From positions 1 through 5,482 of the forward strand of contig CAKTZW010000165.1 in NCBI GenBank assembly GCA_934636065.1: 5,482 nucleotides of DNA, read 5' to 3'. The position numbers were made by a program, and so were the translations under genes. Below the pieces are notes generated by a model, which worked only from the letters and a program-made list of their open reading frames with translations, was not told the origin of the DNA and did no database searches. Positions 1 through 5,475 of the stretch are shown piece after piece. This stretch comes from an uncultured Labedella sp. (lineage in GTDB: Bacteria > Actinomycetota > Actinomycetes > Actinomycetales > Microbacteriaceae). The number at the start of each line of letters is the position of its first letter. Position 1 is the stretch's first letter.

Positions 1-1547
1 GCCATGGGGCCGCTCGACGGGCGCTGGCGGCGCTCCGGTCGGTCGCCCCGGTCACCGAAGCGATCGTTCCGATCGCCGCGGTCGCGGTCACGGTCCGGGC
101 GGTCTCGCCGCTCGGCGAAGCTCTCGGCGCGGTCGTCGTTCGGGTCGAGCAGGAGCGGTTCGTCGCCCTGGGCGACGACCGCGAGCGCCGCGGCGACGTC
201 AGCCTCGGGCACGTCGTGGTGAGAGACGTAGTGTCCGATGATGTCGCGGAACCGGTCGATGCGCTCCGTCTGCGCGAGCGCCGCGGTGATCTGGTCGTCG
301 AACCGGGACAGGCGCGTCGCGTTGACGTCCTCGGCGGTGGGGAGACGCATCTGCGTGAGCGGCTGACGGGTCGCCTTCTCGATCGCCGTGAGCATGCGAC
401 GCTCGCGCGGCGTGACGAAGCTGATGGCGTCGCCCGTGCGACCCGCGCGTCCGGTTCGCCCGATCCGGTGCACGTAGGACTCGGTGTCGATCGGGAGGTC
501 GTAGTTGATGACGTGGCTGATGCGATCGACGTCGAGACCGCGGGCCGCGACGTCGGTCGCCACGAGGATGTCGAGCTTGCCGGACTTCAGCTGGTTGACG
601 GTGCGCTCGCGCTGGGCCTGGGCGACGTCACCGCTGATGGCGGCGGCGGAGTACCCGCGCGCCCGCAGCTTCTCGGCGAGAGTCTCCGTCTCGTTCTTCG
701 TGCGCACGAAGGCGATCATCGCCTCGAAGTTCTCGACCTCGAGGATCCGCGTGAGGGCGTCGACCTTCTGGGGGTAGGACACGACGAGGTAGCGCTGGGT
801 GATCGAGGCGGAGGTCGTGGTCTTGTTCTTGACCGTGATCTCTTCGGGGTCGTTGAGGTACTTCTGCGAGATGCGGCGGATCTGCGCCGGCATCGTCGCG
901 GAGAAGAGCGCCACCTGCTTGTCCGAGGGCGTGTCGGCGAGGATCGTCTCGACATCCTCAGCGAAGCCCATCCGCAGCATCTCGTCCGCCTCGTCCAGCA
1001 CGAGGTACTTGAGCTCCGAGAGGTCGAGGGTGCCGCGCTCGAGGTGGTCCATGATGCGTCCGGGCGTGCCGACGACGACGTGCACGCCGCGGCGGAGGGC
1101 GGAGAGCTGCACGCCGTACGCCTGGCCGCCGTAGACGGGGAGCAGGTGGACGCCGCGGAGGTGGGTCGCGTAGCTCTCGAACGCCTCGGAGACCTGCAGG
1201 GCGAGCTCGCGCGTCGGCGCGAGGACGAGGGCCTGCGGCGTCTTCTGCGACGTGTCGAGGCGGGACAGGATGGGAAGCGCGAACGCCGCCGTCTTCCCCG
1301 TTCCGGTCTGTGCGAGACCGACGACGTCGCGACCGGCGAGCAGCGTGGGGATCGTCGCGGCCTGGATGGCCGACGGTGTCTCGTACCCGAGGTCCTTCAC
1401 CGCTTTGAGCACGGGCTCGGCGAGACCGAGGTCGGCGAACGTCTGGGTCTCGGTGGCGGGCTCGGCGGCGGGCTCTGCAGCGGCGGACGGCGTGGTCTGG
1501 GTCGACGCGGCCTCGCTCGAGTCCGTCGGTCCTTCGGGGGAGGTCAT
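1..1547 (-). CDS. deaD: DEAD-box ATP-dependent RNA helicase (3' end beyond window)
   Basis: ATP-dependent RNA helicase of the cytoplasmic DeaD/CsdA/RhlE group, which remodels structured RNA in ribosome assembly, mRNA decay or cold adaptation. 515 codons are visible. In order: a low-complexity Ala/Glu/Pro/Thr N-terminus (about 1-35); Q motif (F37, GYETPSAIQ 54-62); motif I AQTGTGKT (79-86, K85 in the P-loop); Ia PTRELA (111-116); TPGR (161-164); motif II DEAD (185-188); motif III SAT (216-218); motif V ATDVAARGLD (330-339); motif VI HRIGRTGR (360-367). All catalytic motifs are intact. After about residue 455 comes an acidic stretch, then an Arg/Asp/Gly-rich basic tail that continues past the window edge. 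The ATG at 1547 is the first possible start, since an in-frame TGA lies two codons upstream. There is no spaced Shine-Dalgarno; a -10-like box 6 nt upstream suggests a leaderless mRNA. The family is certain. Assignment to deaD rather than another DEAD-box paralogue is likely only. Confidence 0.95.
   Translation of the reverse strand, partial: MTSPEGPTDSSEAASTQTTPSAAAEPAAEPATETQTFADLGLAEPVLKAVKDLGYETPSAIQAATIPTLLAGRDVVGLAQTGTGKTAAFALPILSRLDTSQKTPQALVLAPTRELALQVSEAFESYATHLRGVHLLPVYGGQAYGVQLSALRRGVHVVVGTPGRIMDHLERGTLDLSELKYLVLDEADEMLRMGFAEDVETILADTPSDKQVALFSATMPAQIRRISQKYLNDPEEITVKNKTTTSASITQRYLVVSYPQKVDALTRILEVENFEAMIAFVRTKNETETLAEKLRARGYSAAAISGDVAQAQRERTVNQLKSGKLDILVATDVAARGLDVDRISHVINYDLPIDTESYVHRIGRTGRAGRTGDAISFVTPRERRMLTAIEKATRQPLTQMRLPTAEDVNATRLSRFDDQITAALAQTERIDRFRDIIGHYVSHHDVPEADVAAALAVVAQGDEPLLLDPNDDRAESFAERRDRPDRDRDRGDRNDRFGDRGDRPERRQRPSSGPM
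39..119 (-). repeat. Low-complexity Arg/Asp-rich coding repeat in helicase tail
   Basis: Codons for Asp and Arg alternate here (residues about 477-503 of the helicase, e.g. DRPDRDRDRGDRNDRFGDR), making the DNA repetitive in GGTC/CGGTC-like units. Such RGD/RD-rich disordered tails are common in actinobacterial DEAD-box helicases and are thought to bind RNA. It is a protein-level feature, not a mobile repeat. Confidence 0.75.
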
Positions 1548-1553
1548 CCCTCA

Positions 1554-1559
1554 ACGGTA
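1554..1559 (-). promoter_or_regulatory. Probable -10 box of the helicase gene (leaderless)
   Basis: Read on the minus strand this is TACCGT, matching TAnnnT, followed by 6 nt (TGAGGG) and then the helicase ATG. That spacing puts the transcription start at or next to the A of the ATG. I see no convincing -35 hexamer. GAGG lies only 1 nt from the ATG, too close for a normal ribosome binding site. Confidence 0.55.
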
Positions 1560-1625
1560 CTCGGTGGCCCGTGTCCTCGCCGACCGGTGCGCCGAATCAG
1601 GACGCGCCCTGTCCGCCGTCGTCGC

Positions 1626-1631
1626 TACCAT
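1626..1631 (+). promoter_or_regulatory. Probable -10 box of the uvrA-like gene (leaderless)
   Basis: TACCAT, followed by 6 nt (CGGACC) and the ATG at 1638. There is no Shine-Dalgarno in front of this ATG, which supports leaderless transcription starting at the start codon. No clear -35 element is visible. If the downstream genes are co-transcribed, this is now the nearest visible promoter for the truncated uvrA, the racemase remnant and ddl. Confidence 0.55.
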
Positions 1632-1637
1632 CGGACC

Positions 1638-2720
1638 ATGTCGACGACGCCAGTCCCTTCGCCCGAAACGACGCCCGCCGCCTCATCCGCTCCCGACGCA
1701 GCGCAGCACCCCGCCGACACCCACGACCTCATCCGGGTCGTCGGGGCGCGCGAGAACAACCTCAAGAACGTCTCCGTCGACCTGCCGAAGCGGCGGCTCA
1801 CCGTGTTCACGGGCGTCTCGGGCTCCGGCAAGAGCTCGCTCGTCTTCGCCACGATCGCAGCGGAATCGCAGCGCATGATCAACGAGACCTACAGCTCGTT
1901 CGTGCAGGGGTTCATGCCGAGCCAGTCGCGTCCGGACGTCGACGTGCTCGAGGGGCTCACGACCGCGATCATCGTCGACCAGGAGCGCATGGGAGCGAAC
2001 GTCCGCTCCACCGTCGGCACCGCCACCGACACGGGCGCGCTCCTGCGCATCCTGTTCAGCCGACTGGGCGAGCCGCACGTCGGTGCGCCGCAGGCGTTCT
2101 CCTTCAACGTCGCCTCGATCTCCGGCGCGGGCGCCGTGACGTTCGAGAAGGGCGGCGTCACGACGAAGGAGCGCCGCGACTTCTCGATCACCGGTGGCAT
2201 GTGCCCGCGCTGCGAGGGGATGGGGAAGGTCAACGACATCGACCTCACCCAGGTGTACGACGAGACCAGGTCGCTCAACGGGGGTGCGCTCACGATCCCC
2301 GGCTACACGGCGGACGGCTGGGCGGTGAAGATCTACTCGGGCTCCGGCTTCTTCGACCCCGACAAGCCCATTCGGGACTTCACGGAGAAGGAGCTGCACG
2401 ACCTCCTCTACAAGGAGCCCGTGAAGGTCAAGGTGTCCGACATCAACATGACGTACGAGGGCCTCATCCCGAAGCTGCAGAAGTCCATGCTCTCGAAGGA
2501 CCGGGAGGCCATGCAGCCCCACATCCGCGCCTTCGTCGACCGGGCCGTGACGTTCACGACGTGCCCGGAGTGCGGGGGGACCCGGCTCAACGAGGGCGCG
2601 CGTTCCTCCCGCATCCGCGGCATCAACATCGCCGAGGCGAGTGCCATGCAGATCAGCGACCTCGCCGAGTGGGTGCGCGGACTCGACGAGCCGTCCGTCG
2701 CGCCGCTCCTCACGGCACTG
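1638..2720 (+). pseudogene. UvrA-like ABC ATPase, N-terminal half only (3'-truncated)
   Basis: N-terminal ~361 residues of a UvrA paralogue of the short class (usually about 780-830 residues). Full-length relatives are ABC ATPases related to the nucleotide-excision damage sensor, and some are linked to drug self-resistance. Visible: a disordered Pro/Ala/Thr leader (1-28); an ABC start (IRVVGARENNLKNV, about 32-45); Walker A GVSGSGKSS (59-67, K65); the IIVDQ segment (111-115); zinc-binding CPRC (189-192) and CPEC (309-312). Homology stops after ...VAPLLTAL (residue 361). The ABC signature (LSGGE), Walker B and the whole second ATPase domain are absent, so excinuclease-type function is not expected. 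Past 2720 the same frame stays open but becomes Arg/Gly-rich, as expected of a non-coding frame, and runs into ddl. The ATG is chosen from the leaderless -10 box 6 nt upstream. It diverges from the helicase gene. Confidence 0.85.
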
Positions 2721-2728
2721 ACGCGCCG
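2712..2728. other. Junction between uvrA-like 5' part and alanine racemase 3' part
   Basis: Frame 0 (starting 1638) reads as UvrA-like up to the Leu codon at 2718-2720. Frame +1 has a TGA at 2719-2721 and reads as racemase C-terminus from 2722 (R-A-V-V-F-G-P-G). The breakpoint therefore lies within roughly 10 bases. The bases here (ACTGACGCGCCGTC) would fit both a UvrA ...AL-R-R... and an Alr ...D-R-A-V... coding stretch, so a short shared CGCGCC-type microhomology is possible. It could be a real deletion or recombination scar, or an assembly join. Confidence 0.7.
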
Positions 2729-3033
2729 TCGTCTTCGGTCCCGGGGGCTCGGGCGAACCGACGGTGCGCGACTGGGCCGGATGGGCCGGCACGATCGAGC
2801 ACGAGATCGTCACGGGACTCGGGCCGCGCATCCACCGCGAGCACGTGGCGACGGCCCCGGGCGACGCGGAGGAGGGGAGCGATCCGGGACCCGGTCGCAG
2901 GAGCGCGCCCCTGCCCTGCCCGGCGGCCGCCGGCCCGGTCATCCGTCCCGCTGCCGGTATCGCGGAGCGGACGCAGGAGAACGGCCGCCTCTCGGCGTCC
3001 GCTCACGTCGCGGCGGCGGGAGGAATCCGATGA
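2722..3033 (+). pseudogene. Alanine racemase C-terminal remnant
   Basis: The +1 frame reads V-V-F-G-P-G-G-S-G-E-P-T (2728-2763) and then AGTIEHEIVTGLGPRIHRE (2785-2841). This matches the extreme C-terminus of PLP-dependent alanine racemases, in which FGPG.xGEPT, W..x.GTI.YE(I/V)VT and R(I/V).R.Y are typical. The PLP-binding lysine, the catalytic tyrosine region and the whole barrel are missing, and a TGA at 2719-2721 closes the frame just upstream. The product cannot racemise alanine. After the normal racemase end (about 2848) the frame continues for about 61 Ala/Pro/Gly-rich codons, unlike ordinary Alr, and stops at 3031-3033, overlapping the ddl start as ATGA. This suggests former translational coupling in an alr-ddl operon making D-Ala and then a D-Ala-D-X dipeptide. 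The family call rests on recalled motif resemblance without alignment. Confidence 0.7.
3018..3023 (+). promoter_or_regulatory. Shine-Dalgarno of ddl
   Basis: GGGAGG lies 6 nt before the ATG at 3030. This fixes the ddl start and shows ddl is read by ordinary initiation, unlike its neighbours with leaderless-type starts. Confidence 0.75.
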
Positions 3034-3983
3034 GGCGGCCGATGGTGGCCGTCATCGCGGGTGGGCGGAACTCGGAGCACGACGTGTCCCTCGCGTCTGC
3101 CGCCGGGATCCGGCGCGCGCTCTCGGACGACTTCGACGTCCTCGACGCGCGCATCGGCCGCGACGGTTCGTGGAGCATCGGGGGCCGTCGCACGCTCGGC
3201 GCCGCCGAGGCCGTCGCCGAGATCAGCCGGGCCGAGGTCGCCTTCCCGGCCCTGCACGGCGTGAACGGGGAGGACGGCGCGATCGCCGGCTTCCTCGAGA
3301 CCATCGGTGTCCCGTACGTCGGTTCCGGGGTGGTGGCGAGCGCTCTGGCGATGGACAAGCGCGCCACGAAGCTCGTCGCCCAGAGCGTCGGGGTGCGTAC
3401 CGCACGCTCGTACTCCGTCGACGACCTTCCGGGAGACGGCGTCGGACGCGGGGCCGCGGCCCCCGTCATCGTGAAACCCGTCAGCGGCGGCTCGAGCCAT
3501 GGCGTCTCGATCGCGCACTCCGCCGCCGAGGTGCGGCAGGCGATCGCGGCACTCGGCACCTCGGAGGCCGACGTCCTCGTGGAGGAGCTGATCGTGGGGC
3601 GCGAGATCGACGTCGCGGTGCTCGAGGAGGCGGACGGCGCGCTGTCCGTCGCGCCGGCCCTCGAGATCCCGCGGGTGCCCGGGTCCGTCTTCGATGTGGA
3701 CGGCAAGTACGGCGGCGACCCGGGCTTCCTCGTGCCCGCTCCGCTCACCGCTGAGGAGCTCGCGTGCGTGTCGGAGGCGGCGATCACGATCTTCCGTGCG
3801 CTCGGGTGCCGTGGGCTCGCACGCGTCGACTTCTTCCTCGACGACCGCGGCTTCGTGTTCAACGAGGTCAACACGATGCCCGGGATGACCGAGCACTCGC
3901 AGGTGCCGGCGATGGTCGCGGCGGCGGGGATGTCGTACGCCGACCTCATCCGTTCCCTCGTGGAGGTCGCCCGTCGCCGGTAG
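3030..3983 (+). CDS. ddl: D-alanine--D-alanine (D-Ala-D-X) ligase, ATP-grasp
   Basis: Cytoplasmic ATP-grasp ligase that joins D-Ala to a second D-amino (or hydroxy) acid for the peptidoglycan stem peptide. At 317 residues it is full length. N-terminal signature GGRNSEHDVS (11-20, E16); LHGVNGEDG (75-83); MDK with K110; ATP-site VKP (K149); Ser-rich loop GGSSHGVS (153-160); GKY in the omega loop (K226, Y227); RVD (D267) and NEVNTMPG (278-285, E279 and N281 as likely Mg2+ ligands). E16, a serine of the loop and Y227 correspond to the Glu-Ser-Tyr triad of DdlB. Retention of the Lys-Tyr pair argues for D-Ala-D-Ala (or D-Ala-D-Ser) rather than VanA-type D-lactate specificity, although ALGCRGLARVD and VPAPLTAEE resemble Van-type ligases. 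The start has a good Shine-Dalgarno; an alternative ATG at 3042 is possible. It lies downstream of the alr remnant with an ATGA overlap, and in frame with uvrA' without an intervening stop. Confidence 0.93.
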   Translation: MRRPMVAVIAGGRNSEHDVSLASAAGIRRALSDDFDVLDARIGRDGSWSIGGRRTLGAAEAVAEISRAEVAFPALHGVNGEDGAIAGFLETIGVPYVGSGVVASALAMDKRATKLVAQSVGVRTARSYSVDDLPGDGVGRGAAAPVIVKPVSGGSSHGVSIAHSAAEVRQAIAALGTSEADVLVEELIVGREIDVAVLEEADGALSVAPALEIPRVPGSVFDVDGKYGGDPGFLVPAPLTAEELACVSEAAITIFRALGCRGLARVDFFLDDRGFVFNEVNTMPGMTEHSQVPAMVAAAGMSYADLIRSLVEVARRR

Positions 3984-3986
3984 GTT
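3981..3986 (+). promoter_or_regulatory. Probable -10 box of the VOC gene, overlapping ddl stop codon
   Basis: TAGGTT begins with the TAG stop of ddl, and 7 nt (GAGCCGC) separate it from the ATG at 3994. It fits the TAnnnT leaderless layout seen elsewhere in the window. No clear -35 element. It would let the VOC gene be transcribed independently of ddl despite the 10-nt gap. Confidence 0.5.
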
Positions 3987-3993
3987 GAGCCGC

Positions 3994-4422
3994 ATGGATG
4001 CGCGCGTCACCTTCATCACTCTCGCCGTCGCGGACGTCGAGGCCTCCCGTCGCTTCTATGTCGACGGTCTGGGCTGGGAGCCCGAGTTCGAGGCGCCGGG
4101 TGAGGTGATCTTCTTCCGGGTGGCTCCTTCGGTGACGCTGTCGCTGTGGAGCGCCGAGCAGTTCGAGGCGGAGGTGGGCGCCATCCGGTCCGGTCCCGGC
4201 ATCGCGCCCATCACCCTCGCGCACAACATGCCGGACGCCGAGGGCGTCGACGAGGTTCTGTCGGCGGCTCGGGCCGCCGGCGCGACGGTCGAGGCGGGCC
4301 AGGAACGGGAGTGGGGCGGCTACTCGGGCTACTTCGCCGACGCCGACGGCTTCCGCTGGGAGGTCGCGTACAACCCCGGGCCGATCGGCGTGGACCTGCT
4401 GAAGGCCGCCGGCCTCATCTGA
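3994..4422 (+). CDS. VOC family protein (glyoxalase/bleomycin-resistance fold)
   Basis: A 142-residue protein with two beta-alpha-beta-beta-beta units of the vicinal oxygen chelate fold. The first module shows ITLAVADVEASRRFYVDGLGW (split here: ITLAVADVEA at 8-17, SRRFYVDGLGW at 18-28); the second ends in the typical GGYSGYFADADGFRWEVAYNP segment (108-128). Members include glyoxalase I, ring-cleavage dioxygenases and antibiotic-binding proteins, so the substrate cannot be named. By position the first metal-ligand histidine of glyoxalase I is replaced by F7 and the second-half histidine is not evident, while the terminal Glu (E123) is kept. Classical metal-dependent glyoxalase activity is therefore doubtful. 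I chose ATG 3994 over an in-frame TTG at 3985 because the former sits 7 nt after a TAGGTT box and has no Shine-Dalgarno. It converges with the hydrolase, 42 bp apart. Confidence 0.88.
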   Translation: MDARVTFITLAVADVEASRRFYVDGLGWEPEFEAPGEVIFFRVAPSVTLSLWSAEQFEAEVGAIRSGPGIAPITLAHNMPDAEGVDEVLSAARAAGATVEAGQEREWGGYSGYFADADGFRWEVAYNPGPIGVDLLKAAGLI

Positions 4423-4464
4423 TCGCGCCGCGACCTCAGCCTGGCGCTTCTCCTCGTCCCCGTC

Positions 4465-5181
4465 TCAGCGATCGCGATCGACCGCCGCCCGCAGCACCTC
4501 CCCGAGCTCTGCCGGCTTCGTGAACTGCGGCCAATGGCCCGTGGGCAGATCGACGTACTCGACGTCGCGGATGCGTGCGAGTTCGGCGACGTACGGGTGT
4601 CCCTCGGCGATCCACTCGCGCAACACCGATGAGGGGAACTCGCACGCGACGATCGTGACGGGCACGTCGTACCGTCGTTCGTCGTGCAGGTGCTGCTCGT
4701 CCGAGGTGACGCGGAGCGGGTGCGGGATCGCACGGGACCGGAACTGCACCCGCAGCTCGTCCGTGAGGTCGACGAGATCCGCGTCCTCGAACAGCTCCCA
4801 GGGCGGCAGCGGCACGTCGTCGCCGTCTGACGGCAGCTCGTCGTTGATGGCATTGCCCTCGCCGAGCGGCCCACTGTCGACGTAGATCGCGCGAGCCACC
4901 CGTTCCGGCCGGGCGTCGACCGCGCCGTGGATGAGGGCGCCGCCACCCGAGTGGCCGACGAGGACGACCCGGTCGCCCGACTCCTCGGTGAGGCGGTCGA
5001 CGACCGCCACGACGGCGTCGATGTGGTCGCGCAGACCGATCCCCCCGCGGTCGGCGTCGGGCGACTCGAGCCCGGGCAGGGTGAGCGGATGGACGCGGTG
5101 ACCCGCGGCCTCGAGGGCGGGGGTGACGTCGCGCCACGATGACGCGTCGAGCCAGAAACCGGGAACGAGGATGATGTCCAT
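4465..5181 (-). CDS. Alpha/beta hydrolase
   Basis: A 238-residue soluble alpha/beta-hydrolase-fold enzyme; no signal peptide, so probably cytoplasmic. It opens with strand IILVPGFWLDASSW (3-16), where PGFW is the oxyanion-hole turn. Next come LPGLESP (35-41) and the nucleophile elbow GHSGGG (76-81, Ser78). The catalytic His is probably H216 in TGHWPQF (214-220). The acid is less certain: E181 after strand VTIVAC is a candidate, D102 in VDSG another. The compact size and HSGGG elbow resemble esterase/salicylate-esterase-like members, but the substrate cannot be inferred. ATG 5181 follows a TAGCGT box with 6 nt between, suggesting a leaderless mRNA; there is no Shine-Dalgarno. It is transcribed towards the VOC gene and away from the small membrane protein. 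The last codons (VDRDR) contain a 12-bp palindrome (4469-4480), probably incidental to repeated Asp/Arg codons. Confidence 0.92.
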   Translation of the reverse strand: MDIILVPGFWLDASSWRDVTPALEAAGHRVHPLTLPGLESPDADRGGIGLRDHIDAVVAVVDRLTEESGDRVVLVGHSGGGALIHGAVDARPERVARAIYVDSGPLGEGNAINDELPSDGDDVPLPPWELFEDADLVDLTDELRVQFRSRAIPHPLRVTSDEQHLHDERRYDVPVTIVACEFPSSVLREWIAEGHPYVAELARIRDVEYVDLPTGHWPQFTKPAELGEVLRAAVDRDR

Positions 5182-5187
5182 GCGCCG

Positions 5188-5193
5188 ACGCTA
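5188..5193 (-). promoter_or_regulatory. Probable -10 box of the hydrolase gene (leaderless)
   Basis: On the minus strand, TAGCGT is followed by CGGCGC (6 nt) and the hydrolase ATG. The spacing is the same as for the helicase and uvrA-like genes. No recognisable -35. Confidence 0.5.
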
Positions 5194-5239
5194 CGCGCGA
5201 CCACCGACACGCGTTCCGACCTCCAGCGCCGGCACCCCG

Positions 5240-5245
5240 TAGGGT
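5240..5245 (+). promoter_or_regulatory. Probable -10 box of the small membrane protein gene
   Basis: TAGGGT fits TAnnnT. Transcription would start near 5251-5253, leaving an untranslated leader of about 40 nt that contains a Shine-Dalgarno, in contrast to the leaderless-type neighbours. The -35 is not obvious. Confidence 0.45.
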
Positions 5246-5253
5246 GACTCGCA

Positions 5254-5268
5254 GGGCCGCCGGGGCCC
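5254..5268 (+). other. Short GC hairpin in the 5' leader
   Basis: GGGCC (5254-5258) can pair with GGCCC (5264-5268) around a 5-nt loop, about 12 nt before the Shine-Dalgarno of the membrane protein gene. With no U-tract it is not a terminator. In such GC-rich DNA a 5-bp stem may be chance. Confidence 0.3.
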
Positions 5269-5280
5269 GTCCTCGAAGAG

Positions 5281-5286
5281 AAGGAG
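5281..5286 (+). promoter_or_regulatory. Shine-Dalgarno of the small membrane protein
   Basis: AAGGAG lies 6 nt before the GTG at 5293. It is the strongest ribosome binding site in the window and justifies the GTG start. Confidence 0.8.
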
Positions 5287-5292
5287 CTCGAC

Positions 5293-5475
5293 GTGTTCGA
5301 TCTCGGTCCGCTCGCCATCGGGTTCACGCTGCTGTACGTGGTGTTCGTGGTCGCCGTGGCGGTTCTCGTGGTGCTCGCCATCATCGCACTCGTGCTGTCC
5401 ATCCGACTCCTCCGCATCCGACTCGCCGAGGCGACCACGGACCCGCGGGGCGACGGGAGCGTCGACGACCGGTGA
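5293..5475 (+). CDS. Small single-span membrane protein, function unknown
   Basis: A 60-residue protein starting at GTG, with a strong Shine-Dalgarno (AAGGAG, 6-nt spacing). Residues about 7-36 form one long, very hydrophobic segment rich in Val, Leu, Ile and Ala, with no Cys and no charge. It is followed by a basic stretch (R38, R41, R43) and an acidic, polar tail (about 45-60). The basic residues after the helix predict an N-out/C-in orientation by the positive-inside rule. I do not recognise a named family. Small proteins of this type are common and poorly characterised in actinobacteria. The good initiation site, promoter-like TAGGGT upstream and clean stop support it being real. It diverges from the hydrolase gene, and nothing ties it functionally to its neighbours. 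Confidence 0.75.
   Translation: MFDLGPLAIGFTLLYVVFVVAVAVLVVLAIIALVLSIRLLRIRLAEATTDPRGDGSVDDR

Noticed and set aside
216..1637. Plus-strand open frame continuous with the uvrA-like gene, which would extend it upstream by about 470 codons
   Set aside because: It lies entirely antisense to the DEAD-box helicase, whose motifs are all intact on the minus strand. The translation is Arg/Gly/Asp-rich shadow sequence, and the uvrA-like ATG at 1638 has its own -10 box.
1683..2942. Long minus-strand open frame (about 419 codons) opposite the uvrA-like and alr remnants
   Set aside because: No recognisable motif and shadow-like composition rich in Arg, Val and Gly. The plus strand carries clear UvrA and racemase motifs.
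1571..3754. Long plus-strand open frame (about 727 codons) in another phase across uvrA' and ddl
   Set aside because: Arg/His/Pro-rich out-of-phase reading of the real genes, with no domain signatures.
2939..4019. Two long minus-strand open frames opposite ddl
   Set aside because: Antisense shadows of a gene with complete ATP-grasp motifs, made possible by very high GC and few stop codons.
4423..4464. Possible bidirectional terminator between the convergent VOC and hydrolase genes
   Set aside because: I found no convincing stem-loop or T-run in the 42-bp gap.
4469..4480. Perfect 12-bp palindrome CGATCGCGATCG near the hydrolase stop, considered as an operator or terminator
   Set aside because: It falls inside the Asp/Arg codons at the hydrolase C-terminus, has no loop or U-tract, and GATCG-type palindromes arise easily in GC-rich coding DNA.
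4329..5438. Minus-strand open frame of about 369 codons spanning the hydrolase, both intergenic regions and the small membrane gene
   Set aside because: Ser/Arg/Thr-rich out-of-phase translation. The hydrolase in the adjacent phase has a clear nucleophile elbow and catalytic histidine.
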